DNA of 64,000 nucleotides from Pseudobdellovibrionaceae bacterium (GTDB lineage Bacteria > Bdellovibrionota > Bdellovibrionia > Bdellovibrionales > Bdellovibrionaceae). The stretch is from NCBI GenBank assembly GCA_022843825.1, contig JALHMX010000002.1, positions 1 to 64,000 on the forward strand, given 5' to 3'. A program made the position numbers and the translations under genes. The notes under the pieces are model-generated. The model made no database searches and was not told the origin of the DNA. It saw nothing but the letters and a program-made list of their open reading frames with translations. Below are positions 24,429-33,283 of this stretch, in pieces (position 1 is the stretch's first letter; the number at the start of each line of letters is the position of its first letter).

Positions 24429-25538
24429 ATGAAAAAACATTTTTTTAAAATACTAATAGTAGGATTATTAATCCACATATCGAATGCGATGGCCATGTCG
24501 GATTTAGAGTTAGCCATTGATGAGCATAATCAAACAATGACATCATCAGAGTTTTCTCATTTAACCGATGAACAGTACGAGCAACTCATGAGTATTCGCG
24601 AGTCTGGTGGAGATGTTTTTAACGAGTACATTCCTCAGGTTTCTACAATTAATGAAAAACCATTGTCGGTAGTAGAGATGGAGCAAATCAAAGAAATTTC
24701 GGCTATTACTAGTATTGCAGAACTACAAGCCGACGCACAAAAAAGAACTCAAGGCCGCGGTAAGTGGGCTTATCACCTAGTTTATCTAGGTAATGATGGA
24801 AGTCGTGTAGAGCTATCGAGTTCTCGAATAAATGAACAAGTACGTCCCGCCTCAACGTTGAAAGTTATATCTAGCTATCTGGCATTTACCGCAGGGACTT
24901 ACCCCTTACTGAAAATGAGCGACATGCTTCATCGCAGTGATAATGGCATGGCCGATGAAGCTTTTCGAACTGTTTCCCGTAGTAAGTCTGCCTACGTTTT
25001 ACCTGCCGATCACTACGCTCAATCCCTTATCGGGTACAAAATTCGTGATGGCGCTGCTGGCATTAGACGTGTCATTGACAAAGATATTGCGCGCAGTTGT
25101 GGTATTGCGAAAGACATGTATTCAACTCTTCAGGACTCTGTAAAGTTTCATATTATAAATGGAAGTGGGCTGCAGGACTCCGCTGTTGACAAGGGAAATG
25201 CCGTTAGCAAAGTAACTGCTCGTTTTCAGACGGACTTACTTGAAAAAATTGCTCGTTCGTCTCGGTATAATGAATACAAAAGGCTATTAGCTCAGCCTGG
25301 ACAAAGCGGCACATTGCTGAGAAGACTGACGCAAACAGATAAAATGGGCAAGGTCTATGCAAAAACAGGAACCCTTGCCGCAGTGAAAGCATTAGCAGGT
25401 TTTGTTGATACCAAGAAGGGTAAACTGATTTTCTCGATAATTGGCGATGAATTGACGATAAGTCCATCGTTAGCTTCAGCTGAAACTGATAATATCGTAT
25501 TTCAACACGTAAAATATCTAACTAACCGAGGGCTATAG
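24429..25538 (+). CDS. Minimal PBP4-type D-alanyl-D-alanine carboxypeptidase (DacB-like), copy 2
   Basis: A 369-residue paralog of the gene just before it, starting immediately after its stop with no clear ribosome site, so translation is probably coupled. It keeps SxxK (S142-TL-K145), SxN (S170-D-N172) and KTG (312-314) at the same close spacing and the same N-terminal module (SIRESGGDVFNEYIPQ near 55-70). A signal peptide is present. Conserved active sites in both copies argue for two working enzymes with divided roles, not a decaying duplicate. Confidence 0.88.
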   Translation: MKKHFFKILIVGLLIHISNAMAMSDLELAIDEHNQTMTSSEFSHLTDEQYEQLMSIRESGGDVFNEYIPQVSTINEKPLSVVEMEQIKEISAITSIAELQADAQKRTQGRGKWAYHLVYLGNDGSRVELSSSRINEQVRPASTLKVISSYLAFTAGTYPLLKMSDMLHRSDNGMADEAFRTVSRSKSAYVLPADHYAQSLIGYKIRDGAAGIRRVIDKDIARSCGIAKDMYSTLQDSVKFHIINGSGLQDSAVDKGNAVSKVTARFQTDLLEKIARSSRYNEYKRLLAQPGQSGTLLRRLTQTDKMGKVYAKTGTLAAVKALAGFVDTKKGKLIFSIIGDELTISPSLASAETDNIVFQHVKYLTNRGL

Positions 25539-25589
25539 TTAGTTATAAAAAAGGTACTTCTTTGCTTAAATATGTGCTAATCACTGGCC

Positions 25590-26195
25590 ATGTTTTCTGG
25601 GATCGTAGAGGCTCAATCGCGAGTCATAACAAAAGATAATTCTGAAGATGCGAGCCTGACCAGCGTTCGTATCTTCGTGCAGCGTCCGCCATCTTTTGAT
25701 GATATCAAAAGTGGAGATAGTATAGCGGTTAACGGCGTTTGTTTAACGCTCGAAAATTTTGATACAGAAAAAATGCAATTCTGCTTGGGTCCAGAAACTG
25801 TGGCCATACTTTCTGGAAGTCTGAATCAGTGGAATAAATATCAACTTAACTTAGAACGATCAATGAAACTCGGTGATCGTGTTCATGGACATTTAGTGAC
25901 TGGGCATGTAGACGGAGTAGGTCAGATTATTAAGTCCTATAAAGATGGTGATTCTTGGCAACTACAAATTCAAGTGCCCGCATTTATTCTTAAGTTCATT
26001 TGGAAAAAAGGTTCCGTCAGTTTAAACGGAGTAAGCTTAACTGTAAATGAAGTGGATAACGATGTAGTTTCAGTTTGTCTTATTCCAGAAACTATCGCCA
26101 GAACAAATTTGACCTCAGTTGTTGTGGGAGAGTTTGTAAATATCGAAGTGGATTATCTGGCGAAGGCTTTTTTTCATTCAAAGGTGGAGCTGTAA
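25590..26195 (+). CDS. ribE: Riboflavin synthase, alpha subunit
   Basis: A 201-residue protein made of two lumazine-binding repeats, starting MFSGIVEAQ as in nearly all family members, with GDRVHGHLVTGHVDGVG and GVSLTVNEV in the second half. It joins two 6,7-dimethyl-8-ribityllumazine molecules to give riboflavin. No Shine-Dalgarno sequence precedes the ATG, and no FMN riboswitch is visible in the 51 bases upstream. It heads a ribE-ribB-ribH operon. Confidence 0.95.
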   Translation: MFSGIVEAQSRVITKDNSEDASLTSVRIFVQRPPSFDDIKSGDSIAVNGVCLTLENFDTEKMQFCLGPETVAILSGSLNQWNKYQLNLERSMKLGDRVHGHLVTGHVDGVGQIIKSYKDGDSWQLQIQVPAFILKFIWKKGSVSLNGVSLTVNEVDNDVVSVCLIPETIARTNLTSVVVGEFVNIEVDYLAKAFFHSKVEL

Positions 26196-26815
26196 TGTTG
26201 CCTTTTTCTTCTATCCAAGAAATTCTAAATGATTTCAAATCTGGAAAATTCGTTATTCTAGTTGATGATGAAGATCGTGAAAATGAAGGCGATCTGATTA
26301 TTTCGGCTGAATATGCTCATAGTCAGAGTATAAACTTTATGGCCACTTATGGGCGCGGTTTAATATGCTTGGCGCTAACTGTAGAACAGATCGCTCAGCT
26401 TAAATTACCAATGATGATTTCTACAGAGCATAAGCGCCTTAAAGGGCATGAAACTGCCTTTACGTATAGTATAGAAGCTAGCACGGGGGTTAGTACGGGT
26501 ATTTCGGCGGCTGACAGATCTAGAACAATTCAAGTCGCCATTCAGCCCGAGGCCACACCCGCTGACATTGTATGTCCTGGTCATATTTTTCCTCTGCGAG
26601 CTCACCCGGACGGTGTTTTAGGTCGCCCCGGACATACAGAGGCCGCAGTGGATCTGGCGCGATTAAATCAAATGAATCCTGCAGGTGTGATTTGTGAGAT
26701 AATGAATTCCGATGGAACCATGTCTCGTTTGACAGATTTAGTTCCATTTTCACAAGTTCACAATATTAAAATTGGAACGATCAAAAGCTTAATAGAGTAC
26801 AGAAGGCAATTGTAA
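26195..26815 (+). CDS. ribB: 3,4-dihydroxy-2-butanone 4-phosphate synthase
   Basis: A 206-residue RibB with the acidic loop DDEDRENEGDL near 26-36, TEHKRLKGHETAF and RPGHTEAAVDLARL. It converts ribulose 5-phosphate to the four-carbon riboflavin precursor. The C-terminal GTP cyclohydrolase II domain of RibBA fusions is absent, and ribA and ribD are not nearby. The start at 26195 uses a TAATG overlap with ribE after a GGTGGAG site. Confidence 0.94.
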   Translation: MLPFSSIQEILNDFKSGKFVILVDDEDRENEGDLIISAEYAHSQSINFMATYGRGLICLALTVEQIAQLKLPMMISTEHKRLKGHETAFTYSIEASTGVSTGISAADRSRTIQVAIQPEATPADIVCPGHIFPLRAHPDGVLGRPGHTEAAVDLARLNQMNPAGVICEIMNSDGTMSRLTDLVPFSQVHNIKIGTIKSLIEYRRQL

Positions 26816-27256
26816 ATGAAAAAAAAGAAAATCAAAATAGGAATAGTTACATCACGATTTAATATTGAGATTACTGAAAAGCTTGAAGAAGGGGCCTTGG
26901 CCTATTTAGATGAAATCGACGCTGACATTTATGCCGTTCGAGTGCCCGGTGCAGTCGAAATTCCTTTAGCGGCTCAGGCGTTATTTGAACATCGAAAAGT
27001 TGATGGCGTTGTCGTTTTAGGAGCTGTTATCCGCGGTGAGACCACGCATTATGAAGAAGTTTGTCGCTCTGTTGAAAGAAACTGCTCAAGACTTATGCTA
27101 GATTATAAAAAACCCGTGGGATTTGGGGTGCTCACAACTGAAAATGAAGAGCAAGCCTATGAGCGTGTGGGCGGAAAGCATGGTCATAAAGGTGCGGAAG
27201 CTGCGCAGGTTGTTGTCGAGATGATTGGACTTCTGTCCGAAATCAAGAAAAAATAG
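26816..27256 (+). CDS. ribH: 6,7-dimethyl-8-ribityllumazine synthase
   Basis: A 146-residue lumazine synthase with TSRFNIEIT (substrate ring), RVPGAVEIPLAAQAL, LGAVIRGETTHYEEVC and FGVLTTENEEQAYERVGG, all standard for the family, which assembles into icosahedral or pentameric shells. It starts directly after the ribB stop. The histidine kinase gene follows after three bases, so rib and ntrYX may share a transcript. Confidence 0.95.
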   Translation: MKKKKIKIGIVTSRFNIEITEKLEEGALAYLDEIDADIYAVRVPGAVEIPLAAQALFEHRKVDGVVVLGAVIRGETTHYEEVCRSVERNCSRLMLDYKKPVGFGVLTTENEEQAYERVGGKHGHKGAEAAQVVVEMIGLLSEIKKK

Positions 27257-27259
27257 GGA

Positions 27260-29446
27260 ATGTCCAAAGATGTAAGTGAATCAAGTAAGCGTCGTTTAGG
27301 TGAAGTAAAAAAACGACGTCGCGAGATCTTTTTTATTTTTGCAATTTCTTTAATATTGGTCATTTTAGTCAGTATTGAAGTTTATGTATTTAGATCCGGA
27401 AAAAGTTTACCAGCACCGTATGTTATTTATTTTATTGCATTAGTTAACTTTAATTTGGTTTTGGTTTTACTTCTACTTTTTCTCGTTTTCCGAAATGTTG
27501 TTAAAATTTTTCTTGAACGTCGAAGCAAGCTATATGGGTCGAGTTTAAAATCTAAGTTAACTATTGCGTTTTCGGCATTTTCTATAATTCCTACGGCCCT
27601 TGTTCTTATCATCTCAGTTTTTTATTTGAATAGTAGTTTTGAAAAATGGTTTTCTCAAAGAATGGCTGGAGTTTTAAAAAATGCCTCCGAGGTCGTGGAC
27701 TCATTTGTATCACAAGAGAAAACTAAAGGTTTCGAATATGGAATAGAAATTGCTCGTCAATTGGAACATGCATCTGAAAGTCGTCAACGAACCATCATTG
27801 CTCAAAAACAAAAAGATTACAAACTAGATGCTCTGGAATATTATCCAGCTTTGTTCTCAGATCGAATAATTATTCAAGATTACAATAAAATTCCTACAGT
27901 ATTACCGGCTGCACATGTAGATGCATTGAAAAAAACCATGCTATTTAAAGCCAAAAACAGTTATGTCCAGGTATTTTCGGATGCCCACTTGCTGCGATTA
28001 CTCGTTCCGCTTTCTCAAAAAGATGGTGGGGTCGTTGTAGTTACAAAAATTTTAAGTCTATCCTCTGAAGCAAATTTCAATGATATTATTGGATCTTACA
28101 GTGAGTTTGAAAGTAATTTGAGTATTCAAAATCCATTGAAATCGATGTACTTTATAATGTTAATTGTTATTTCGTTGGTGACTTTATTCGCGGCCATCTG
28201 GTTTGGATTTCATTTGGCCAAGCAACTTTCTGTACCATTGGTTCAGCTAGGTAGTGCCACCAAGAAGGTCGCCGGCGGTGATTATTCTTTGGTTTCTATT
28301 CAATCAGGTAGTGATGAAATAAACAGTCTTATTGGTAATTTTAACCAGATGATTGGTAATTTATCAGCGGCAGAGTTGGAGCTGCAACAAACATTAAAGA
28401 ATTTACATCAATACACAAAATATGTTGAAATTGTTTTGACTAACGTCAGCGCCGGCGTGGTTTCGGTAGATATGTCTGGCAAGGTAACTACTATGAATCG
28501 TCGAGCCAGCGAACTTTTGAAAGCTGATCCTTCATTTTCTATTGGAAAACATGTTCGACAACTTCTCAGTAAAGAAAATTATTACGTATTTTCTAGTTTT
28601 ATTAAATTAATGAGAGAAAATAACCTATCGAGTTTAGAGAAAGAAATTAAGCTAGATGTAAATAACGAAGTTATTCCATTGTCGATTCATATTTCTATTT
28701 TAAGAAATGAACTCCAAGAGGAAATCGGCAGAATTCTCGTTTTCGATGACATGACTTTAATCGTTAATGCACAACGGGCCGCGGCTTGGTCTGAAGTGGC
28801 TCGCCGGATAGCCCATGAAATTAAGAACCCACTAACTCCTATCCGCCTAGCGGCAGAGCGAATGCATCGCAAATATTCTGCAACTTTGTCGGATAGAACT
28901 TTTGACGATTCTATTCAGATGATTGTTTCACAAGTTGATGAAATGAAAAATTTAGTTAATGAGTTCAGTCAGTTTGCGCGGATGCCTCAGCTTAAACCTA
29001 TCACCAGTGATATTAATGATATTTTGTCTAAGGCGACTAAAATATACAAAGATAATAATATGCAGGTTGTTTTTGATGAGCACTATGACCCTCAGATACC
29101 GGAGTTTAAGTTTGACCCCTCACAGATGAACCGAGTTTTTATAAATTTAATTGATAATGCTATTATGGCTACTCAAAGTAATGAAATCGCAAAAATTGCT
29201 ATATCCACCGAGTATCAGCCTGATCATAAGATTATTAAAATTACCATAGCTGATAATGGCATAGGTATACCCGTGCGTGATCGCGTCAAGGTGTTCGAGC
29301 CCTATTTCTCAACTAAAGAAAAGGGAACGGGGTTAGGTTTGTCGATCGTTAAAAGTATAATAGAAGATCATAGCGGAGTGATAAGAGCTTTACCAAATGA
29401 GCCCAATGGGACTAAGATGTACATCGAATTACCGACTGTGGTATAA
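27260..29446 (+). CDS. ntrY: NtrY-like membrane sensor histidine kinase
   Basis: A 728-residue sensor. Membrane helices at about 23-43, 53-80 and 100-123 and a fourth at 296-320 flank a periplasmic region (about 124-295). HAMP follows (about 320-375), then a PAS domain (about 385-500), the H box RRIAHEIKNPLTPIRL with phospho-acceptor His519, an N box (NLIDNAIMA) and G boxes (DNGIGIP, GTGLGLSIV). This is the NtrY layout. It pairs with the response regulator 10 bases downstream. Confidence 0.9.
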   Translation: MSKDVSESSKRRLGEVKKRRREIFFIFAISLILVILVSIEVYVFRSGKSLPAPYVIYFIALVNFNLVLVLLLLFLVFRNVVKIFLERRSKLYGSSLKSKLTIAFSAFSIIPTALVLIISVFYLNSSFEKWFSQRMAGVLKNASEVVDSFVSQEKTKGFEYGIEIARQLEHASESRQRTIIAQKQKDYKLDALEYYPALFSDRIIIQDYNKIPTVLPAAHVDALKKTMLFKAKNSYVQVFSDAHLLRLLVPLSQKDGGVVVVTKILSLSSEANFNDIIGSYSEFESNLSIQNPLKSMYFIMLIVISLVTLFAAIWFGFHLAKQLSVPLVQLGSATKKVAGGDYSLVSIQSGSDEINSLIGNFNQMIGNLSAAELELQQTLKNLHQYTKYVEIVLTNVSAGVVSVDMSGKVTTMNRRASELLKADPSFSIGKHVRQLLSKENYYVFSSFIKLMRENNLSSLEKEIKLDVNNEVIPLSIHISILRNELQEEIGRILVFDDMTLIVNAQRAAAWSEVARRIAHEIKNPLTPIRLAAERMHRKYSATLSDRTFDDSIQMIVSQVDEMKNLVNEFSQFARMPQLKPITSDINDILSKATKIYKDNNMQVVFDEHYDPQIPEFKFDPSQMNRVFINLIDNAIMATQSNEIAKIAISTEYQPDHKIIKITIADNGIGIPVRDRVKVFEPYFSTKEKGTGLGLSIVKSIIEDHSGVIRALPNEPNGTKMYIELPTVV

Positions 29447-29455
29447 GGACTAAAT

Positions 29456-30835
29456 ATGGAAATCAAAGGAAAAACGCATATTTTAATTATTGATGACGAG
29501 GCTCCTATTCGTCAGGTTTTATCTGAAAGTCTTCGTGACGAAGGTTATATTGTAACGACAGCGCCGGATGGGATTGCGGGCTTAGAGGCATTAAAGAATG
29601 AGAAGCCGGACATCTGTTTTTTGGACATTTGGATGCCGCAAATGGATGGTTTAGAGGTTCTGCAAAAAGCGACACCCTTGTTTCCCGATACAAATTTTGT
29701 GATGATCTCGGGTCACGGCACCATTGAAACGGCAGTGCAGGCGACTAAGTTGGGCGCCTGGGATTTTGTAGAAAAACCACTTTCTTTGGATAAGATTCAT
29801 CTAGTGATTGATAATGTATTGAAATTTAAAAATGAAAAACTTGAAAAGTTAGCATTACTTAATAAAGTAAGAAGCAGTATCGCATTAGTGGGTGAGTCTA
29901 AAGTATTGCAAGCTATTCGTGAGCAAATTATTACTTTTTCTCGGGAAAGTTTTCCAGTGTTAGTGGCGGGCGAGACGGGATCAGGCCGAGAGCTTGTATG
30001 TCAAAATATTCACTACATGAGTCATCGCGCTAGCCGAGCGATCACAGAAATTAATTGCAGCACGCTTCCGCATGAGTTGATTCAAATTGAAATGTTTGGA
30101 ATTGAAAAGGGGTCGTTGCCGGGAATTGATAAAACGCGAAAGGGCAAGCTTGAGCTTGTTGATGATGGGACTTTAATTATTGAACAAATTGAAGAAATGC
30201 CGATGGTTTTGCAACACCAGTTGTCACAATTTATTCAAAATCAGACTTTTCAACGAGTGGGTGGGAAAGAGAATATACCCGCATCGCCGAGATTGTTATT
30301 TACCACAGCTATGGACGCTGAAATATACTTACAATCAGATCGTATTCACCCCGAGCTTAAAAATGTAATCAAAAATAATGTCGTTGCAGTAGCGCCATTA
30401 AGAAATCGCAAGGAAGATATCCTTCCCTTGATTTTTCATTTTAGTGACATTATTGCTAAGCAAATGGCTATATTCCGTAAGACTATATCGGAACAAGGTT
30501 TAAAGTTATTAGAAAAACATAATTGGCCAGGAAATATCCGCGAGCTTAAAAACTATATAGAGCGTGTATATATTCTTACACCTTCTGATTATGTCGATGT
30601 ACATGATTTGAGATTTGCGGGATTAGTCGATAAAAAGGAAGCTAAAAACGCATCATCCGATGATCAATTGGGAATATCGACTTTTCGTGAGGCCCGAGCT
30701 GAATTTGAAAAAGAGTATCTTATTAAAAAAATTCAAGAAAATGGCGGTAATATTTCTAAAACGGCAGAGGCCATAGGCCTTGAGCGCAGTTATCTTCATC
30801 GAAAAATTAAATCCTATGGGATCGAGGCCGTGTAA
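29456..30835 (+). CDS. ntrX: NtrX-like response regulator with degenerate AAA+ domain
   Basis: A 459-residue regulator: receiver domain (1-120, phospho-acceptor Asp57 in CFLDIWMP), an NtrC-type AAA+ domain (about 140-380) and a Fis-type helix-turn-helix (about 420-459, ending SYLHRKIKSYGIEAV). The AAA+ domain has lost key parts: Walker A reads GETGSGRE with Arg178 for the essential Lys, Walker B ends IIEQ instead of LDE, and the sigma-54-contacting GAFTGA loop reads GSLPGI (219-224). It probably works as a DNA-binding regulator without ATPase-driven sigma-54 activation. Confidence 0.9.
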   Translation: MEIKGKTHILIIDDEAPIRQVLSESLRDEGYIVTTAPDGIAGLEALKNEKPDICFLDIWMPQMDGLEVLQKATPLFPDTNFVMISGHGTIETAVQATKLGAWDFVEKPLSLDKIHLVIDNVLKFKNEKLEKLALLNKVRSSIALVGESKVLQAIREQIITFSRESFPVLVAGETGSGRELVCQNIHYMSHRASRAITEINCSTLPHELIQIEMFGIEKGSLPGIDKTRKGKLELVDDGTLIIEQIEEMPMVLQHQLSQFIQNQTFQRVGGKENIPASPRLLFTTAMDAEIYLQSDRIHPELKNVIKNNVVAVAPLRNRKEDILPLIFHFSDIIAKQMAIFRKTISEQGLKLLEKHNWPGNIRELKNYIERVYILTPSDYVDVHDLRFAGLVDKKEAKNASSDDQLGISTFREARAEFEKEYLIKKIQENGGNISKTAEAIGLERSYLHRKIKSYGIEAV

Positions 30836-30836
30836 T

Positions 30837-32582
30837 ATGAATAAAAATATACTTAAGTGGACAAATACCCACATTTTTACACAAAGAGAGGCGCCGGCAG
30901 ACGCCGAAATTCCCTCCCATCAATTGATGATGAGAAGTGGATTTATGAAAAAGTTGGCGCCAGGAATATATACTTATAGCAGCCTAGGTCTACGCGCTAT
31001 TCGTAAGTTCGAAAAAATTATTCGTGAAGAGCTACACAAGGCTGGTGGGATAGAGATCCTTATGCCGATGGTTCAACCTAAAGAGCTTTGGATGGAAACT
31101 AATCGATGGAATGAAATGGGTGCGGGTCTTTTAAAATTTAAAAATCGTAATGATCACGAGTTTTGTTTAGGCGCAACTCATGAGGAAGCGGTTGTCGACT
31201 TTGTTCGCCACGATCTTAAATCCTATCGTGATTTACCTAAAAACATTTATCAAATACAGACTAAGTATCGCGATGAAATTCGTCCCCGCTTCGGTCTTAT
31301 GCGTGGTCGAGAGTTTATCATGAAGGACGCTTACACATTTGATATCGATCAAGCAGCAGCTTTAAAATCTTATGATGATATGTATAAGGCGTATCAGCGC
31401 ATTTTTGATCGCTTGGGCTTACAATATCGAATTGTTCAAGCAGATGCGGGAAATATTGGAGGCAGCCAGACTCACGAATTCCAGTTGCTAGCGGAGGCCG
31501 GCGAAGATGCATTACTCGTGAGTGATACCACACAGTTTGCGGCCAACATTGAAGTGTGTCCTGCTATTGACTTTGAGACTCCCGCCGTCTCAGCGGAAGC
31601 AGCTAAGCCTTTAGAAAAATTTTCGACACCGAATCAAAAAACGATAGCTGATCTCGAAAAATTCACTTCGATTCCAGCTCATCAGCTGGTTAAAACTTTG
31701 TTTTTCTCGGCTAATGATGGAATGAATGTTAAAGACAAAGAGCTTAAGCCTATTGTTGTATTGCTTCGAGGAAGCGATGAGGTGAATCCAATAAAACTTA
31801 AGAATTTATTAGGTTTGGCCAATCCACCAATGATGTTAACTGATGAAGAAGTTAAAGCAACAACTGGAGCAAGTCCGGGGTCATGCGGTCCTGTAGGGTT
31901 GAAGATTCCTATATATGCTGATAATGGAATTATGCACTTAAAAAATTACATTGTCGGAGCAAATGAAGATAGTTTTCACTTAAAAAACGTAAATCATGAT
32001 CGCGATTATAAAATCACAAAAATAGCAGATATTCGAATGGCTAAAGAGGGAGATAAATGCCCTGAGTCCTCTGGGCGTTTAAAAGCTTTTCGCGGTATAG
32101 AGGTCGGTCACGTTTTTTATTTAGGAAAAAAGTATTCTGAAAAGATGAACGGTCAATTTTTAGATAAAAATGGCAAAGCACAACATTACGAAATGGGTTG
32201 CTACGGCATAGGTGTGACTCGTACAGTTCAGGCGGCCATAGAACAAAGTCATGATGCTGATGGAATTATCTGGCCGAAGCCTATTTCTCCGTTTCATGTC
32301 CACATTTGCCATTTGGATCCGAAAGATGCAGCAGCCACTGAATATGTAAATCAAGTAGCAATGGCTTTAGCTGAGAAAAACATTGAAGTTTTTATTGATG
32401 ATCGCGATGAACGTCCCGGAGTCAAATTTAAAGACGCAGACCTTTTAGGTTTTCCTGTGCGCATCGTAGTCGGCAAAAAAGGTTTTGAAGCCGACCAAAT
32501 CGAAGTTGTTGCACGAAAAAATAAAGAAATTTTTAAGCTCAACAAAAATCAAGTCATCGAAAAGGCCCAGTCGTTGTTATGA
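30837..32582 (+). CDS. proS: Prolyl-tRNA synthetase
   Basis: A 581-residue class II synthetase of the bacterial type. Motif 1 lies around MMRSGFMKKLAPGIYTY, motif 2 in RDEIRPRFGLMRGREFIMKD, motif 3 in MGCYGIGVTRTV. The editing insertion (about 225-390) between motifs 2 and 3 is present, so mischarged Ala-tRNA-Pro can be cleared. The start at 30837 follows ntrX; a longer frame from 30780 lies within ntrX and is rejected. It overlaps pyrF by 4 bases. Confidence 0.95.
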   Translation: MNKNILKWTNTHIFTQREAPADAEIPSHQLMMRSGFMKKLAPGIYTYSSLGLRAIRKFEKIIREELHKAGGIEILMPMVQPKELWMETNRWNEMGAGLLKFKNRNDHEFCLGATHEEAVVDFVRHDLKSYRDLPKNIYQIQTKYRDEIRPRFGLMRGREFIMKDAYTFDIDQAAALKSYDDMYKAYQRIFDRLGLQYRIVQADAGNIGGSQTHEFQLLAEAGEDALLVSDTTQFAANIEVCPAIDFETPAVSAEAAKPLEKFSTPNQKTIADLEKFTSIPAHQLVKTLFFSANDGMNVKDKELKPIVVLLRGSDEVNPIKLKNLLGLANPPMMLTDEEVKATTGASPGSCGPVGLKIPIYADNGIMHLKNYIVGANEDSFHLKNVNHDRDYKITKIADIRMAKEGDKCPESSGRLKAFRGIEVGHVFYLGKKYSEKMNGQFLDKNGKAQHYEMGCYGIGVTRTVQAAIEQSHDADGIIWPKPISPFHVHICHLDPKDAAATEYVNQVAMALAEKNIEVFIDDRDERPGVKFKDADLLGFPVRIVVGKKGFEADQIEVVARKNKEIFKLNKNQVIEKAQSLL

Positions 32583-33283
32583 TTAAATTGCGTAATCCAA
32601 TTATGTTAGCTCTTGATGTTGACACGGATGAGCATGCCCTTCGAATATTGGATCAAGTACAAGACTCAGTGGGTGCGATTAAAATTGGGCCGCGCTTGAA
32701 TCTAAGATACGGTGCTACCTTTATTGAAAAAGTAAAAGCTTTTGCCCCGGTGTTTGTTGATAATAAACATTTCGATATTACCTCCACTGTGCTGGCTGCC
32801 ATTCAAGCGTCTTTTGATGCGGGCGCCAGCTTTGCCACTGTGCATGCGCTGAATGGCGAAGACACATTACATAAGCTGAGTCTATTAGAACAACACCTTA
32901 ATCAAACGCGCCCCTTTAAAGTTTTAGCTGTAACCATCTTAACCAGCTGGTCTCAGGTAAACTTTGCTGAAAACTTTAAACAGTGGAGTGTGGGCGAACA
33001 TGTGGTTTCCATGGCGAAACTAGCTGAACAGGCGGGGCTAACGGGGTTAGTCTGTTCAGGTCATGAACTAGCGCTGATCCAAAAACATAATTTATTTAAA
33101 GTGGTGCCTGGCATTCGTACGGAAGAAGACCTTAAAGAAAACACCCAAGATCAAAAACGCGTGATGACGCCGAAGCAAGCTATGAATGATGGAGCTTCGG
33201 GGTTGGTTATCGGTCGCAGTATTATCAACTCGAAAAATCCGCGCGACACGGTTAAAAGAATTTTAGAAAGTATTTACTCATGA
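32579..33283 (+). CDS. pyrF: Orotidine 5'-phosphate decarboxylase
   Basis: A 234-residue TIM-barrel enzyme making UMP. The catalytic set D61-x-K63-x-x-D66 in VDNKHFDITSTV, the early Asp13/Lys35 and the phosphate-gripping VVPGIR (175-180) and GRS (212-214) are all present. It is chained by 4-base overlaps to proS before it and the methyltransferase gene after it. Confidence 0.93.
   Translation: MIKLRNPIMLALDVDTDEHALRILDQVQDSVGAIKIGPRLNLRYGATFIEKVKAFAPVFVDNKHFDITSTVLAAIQASFDAGASFATVHALNGEDTLHKLSLLEQHLNQTRPFKVLAVTILTSWSQVNFAENFKQWSVGEHVVSMAKLAEQAGLTGLVCSGHELALIQKHNLFKVVPGIRTEEDLKENTQDQKRVMTPKQAMNDGASGLVIGRSIINSKNPRDTVKRILESIYS

Noticed and set aside
25539-25589. FMN riboswitch before ribE
   Set aside because: Only 51 bases separate ribE from the previous gene and none of the conserved RFN-element segments are present.
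29456-30835. Sequencing error as the cause of the odd NtrX motifs
   Set aside because: The frame is intact, all three altered motifs are separate in-frame substitutions, and flanking residues are conserved, so this is evolved divergence.
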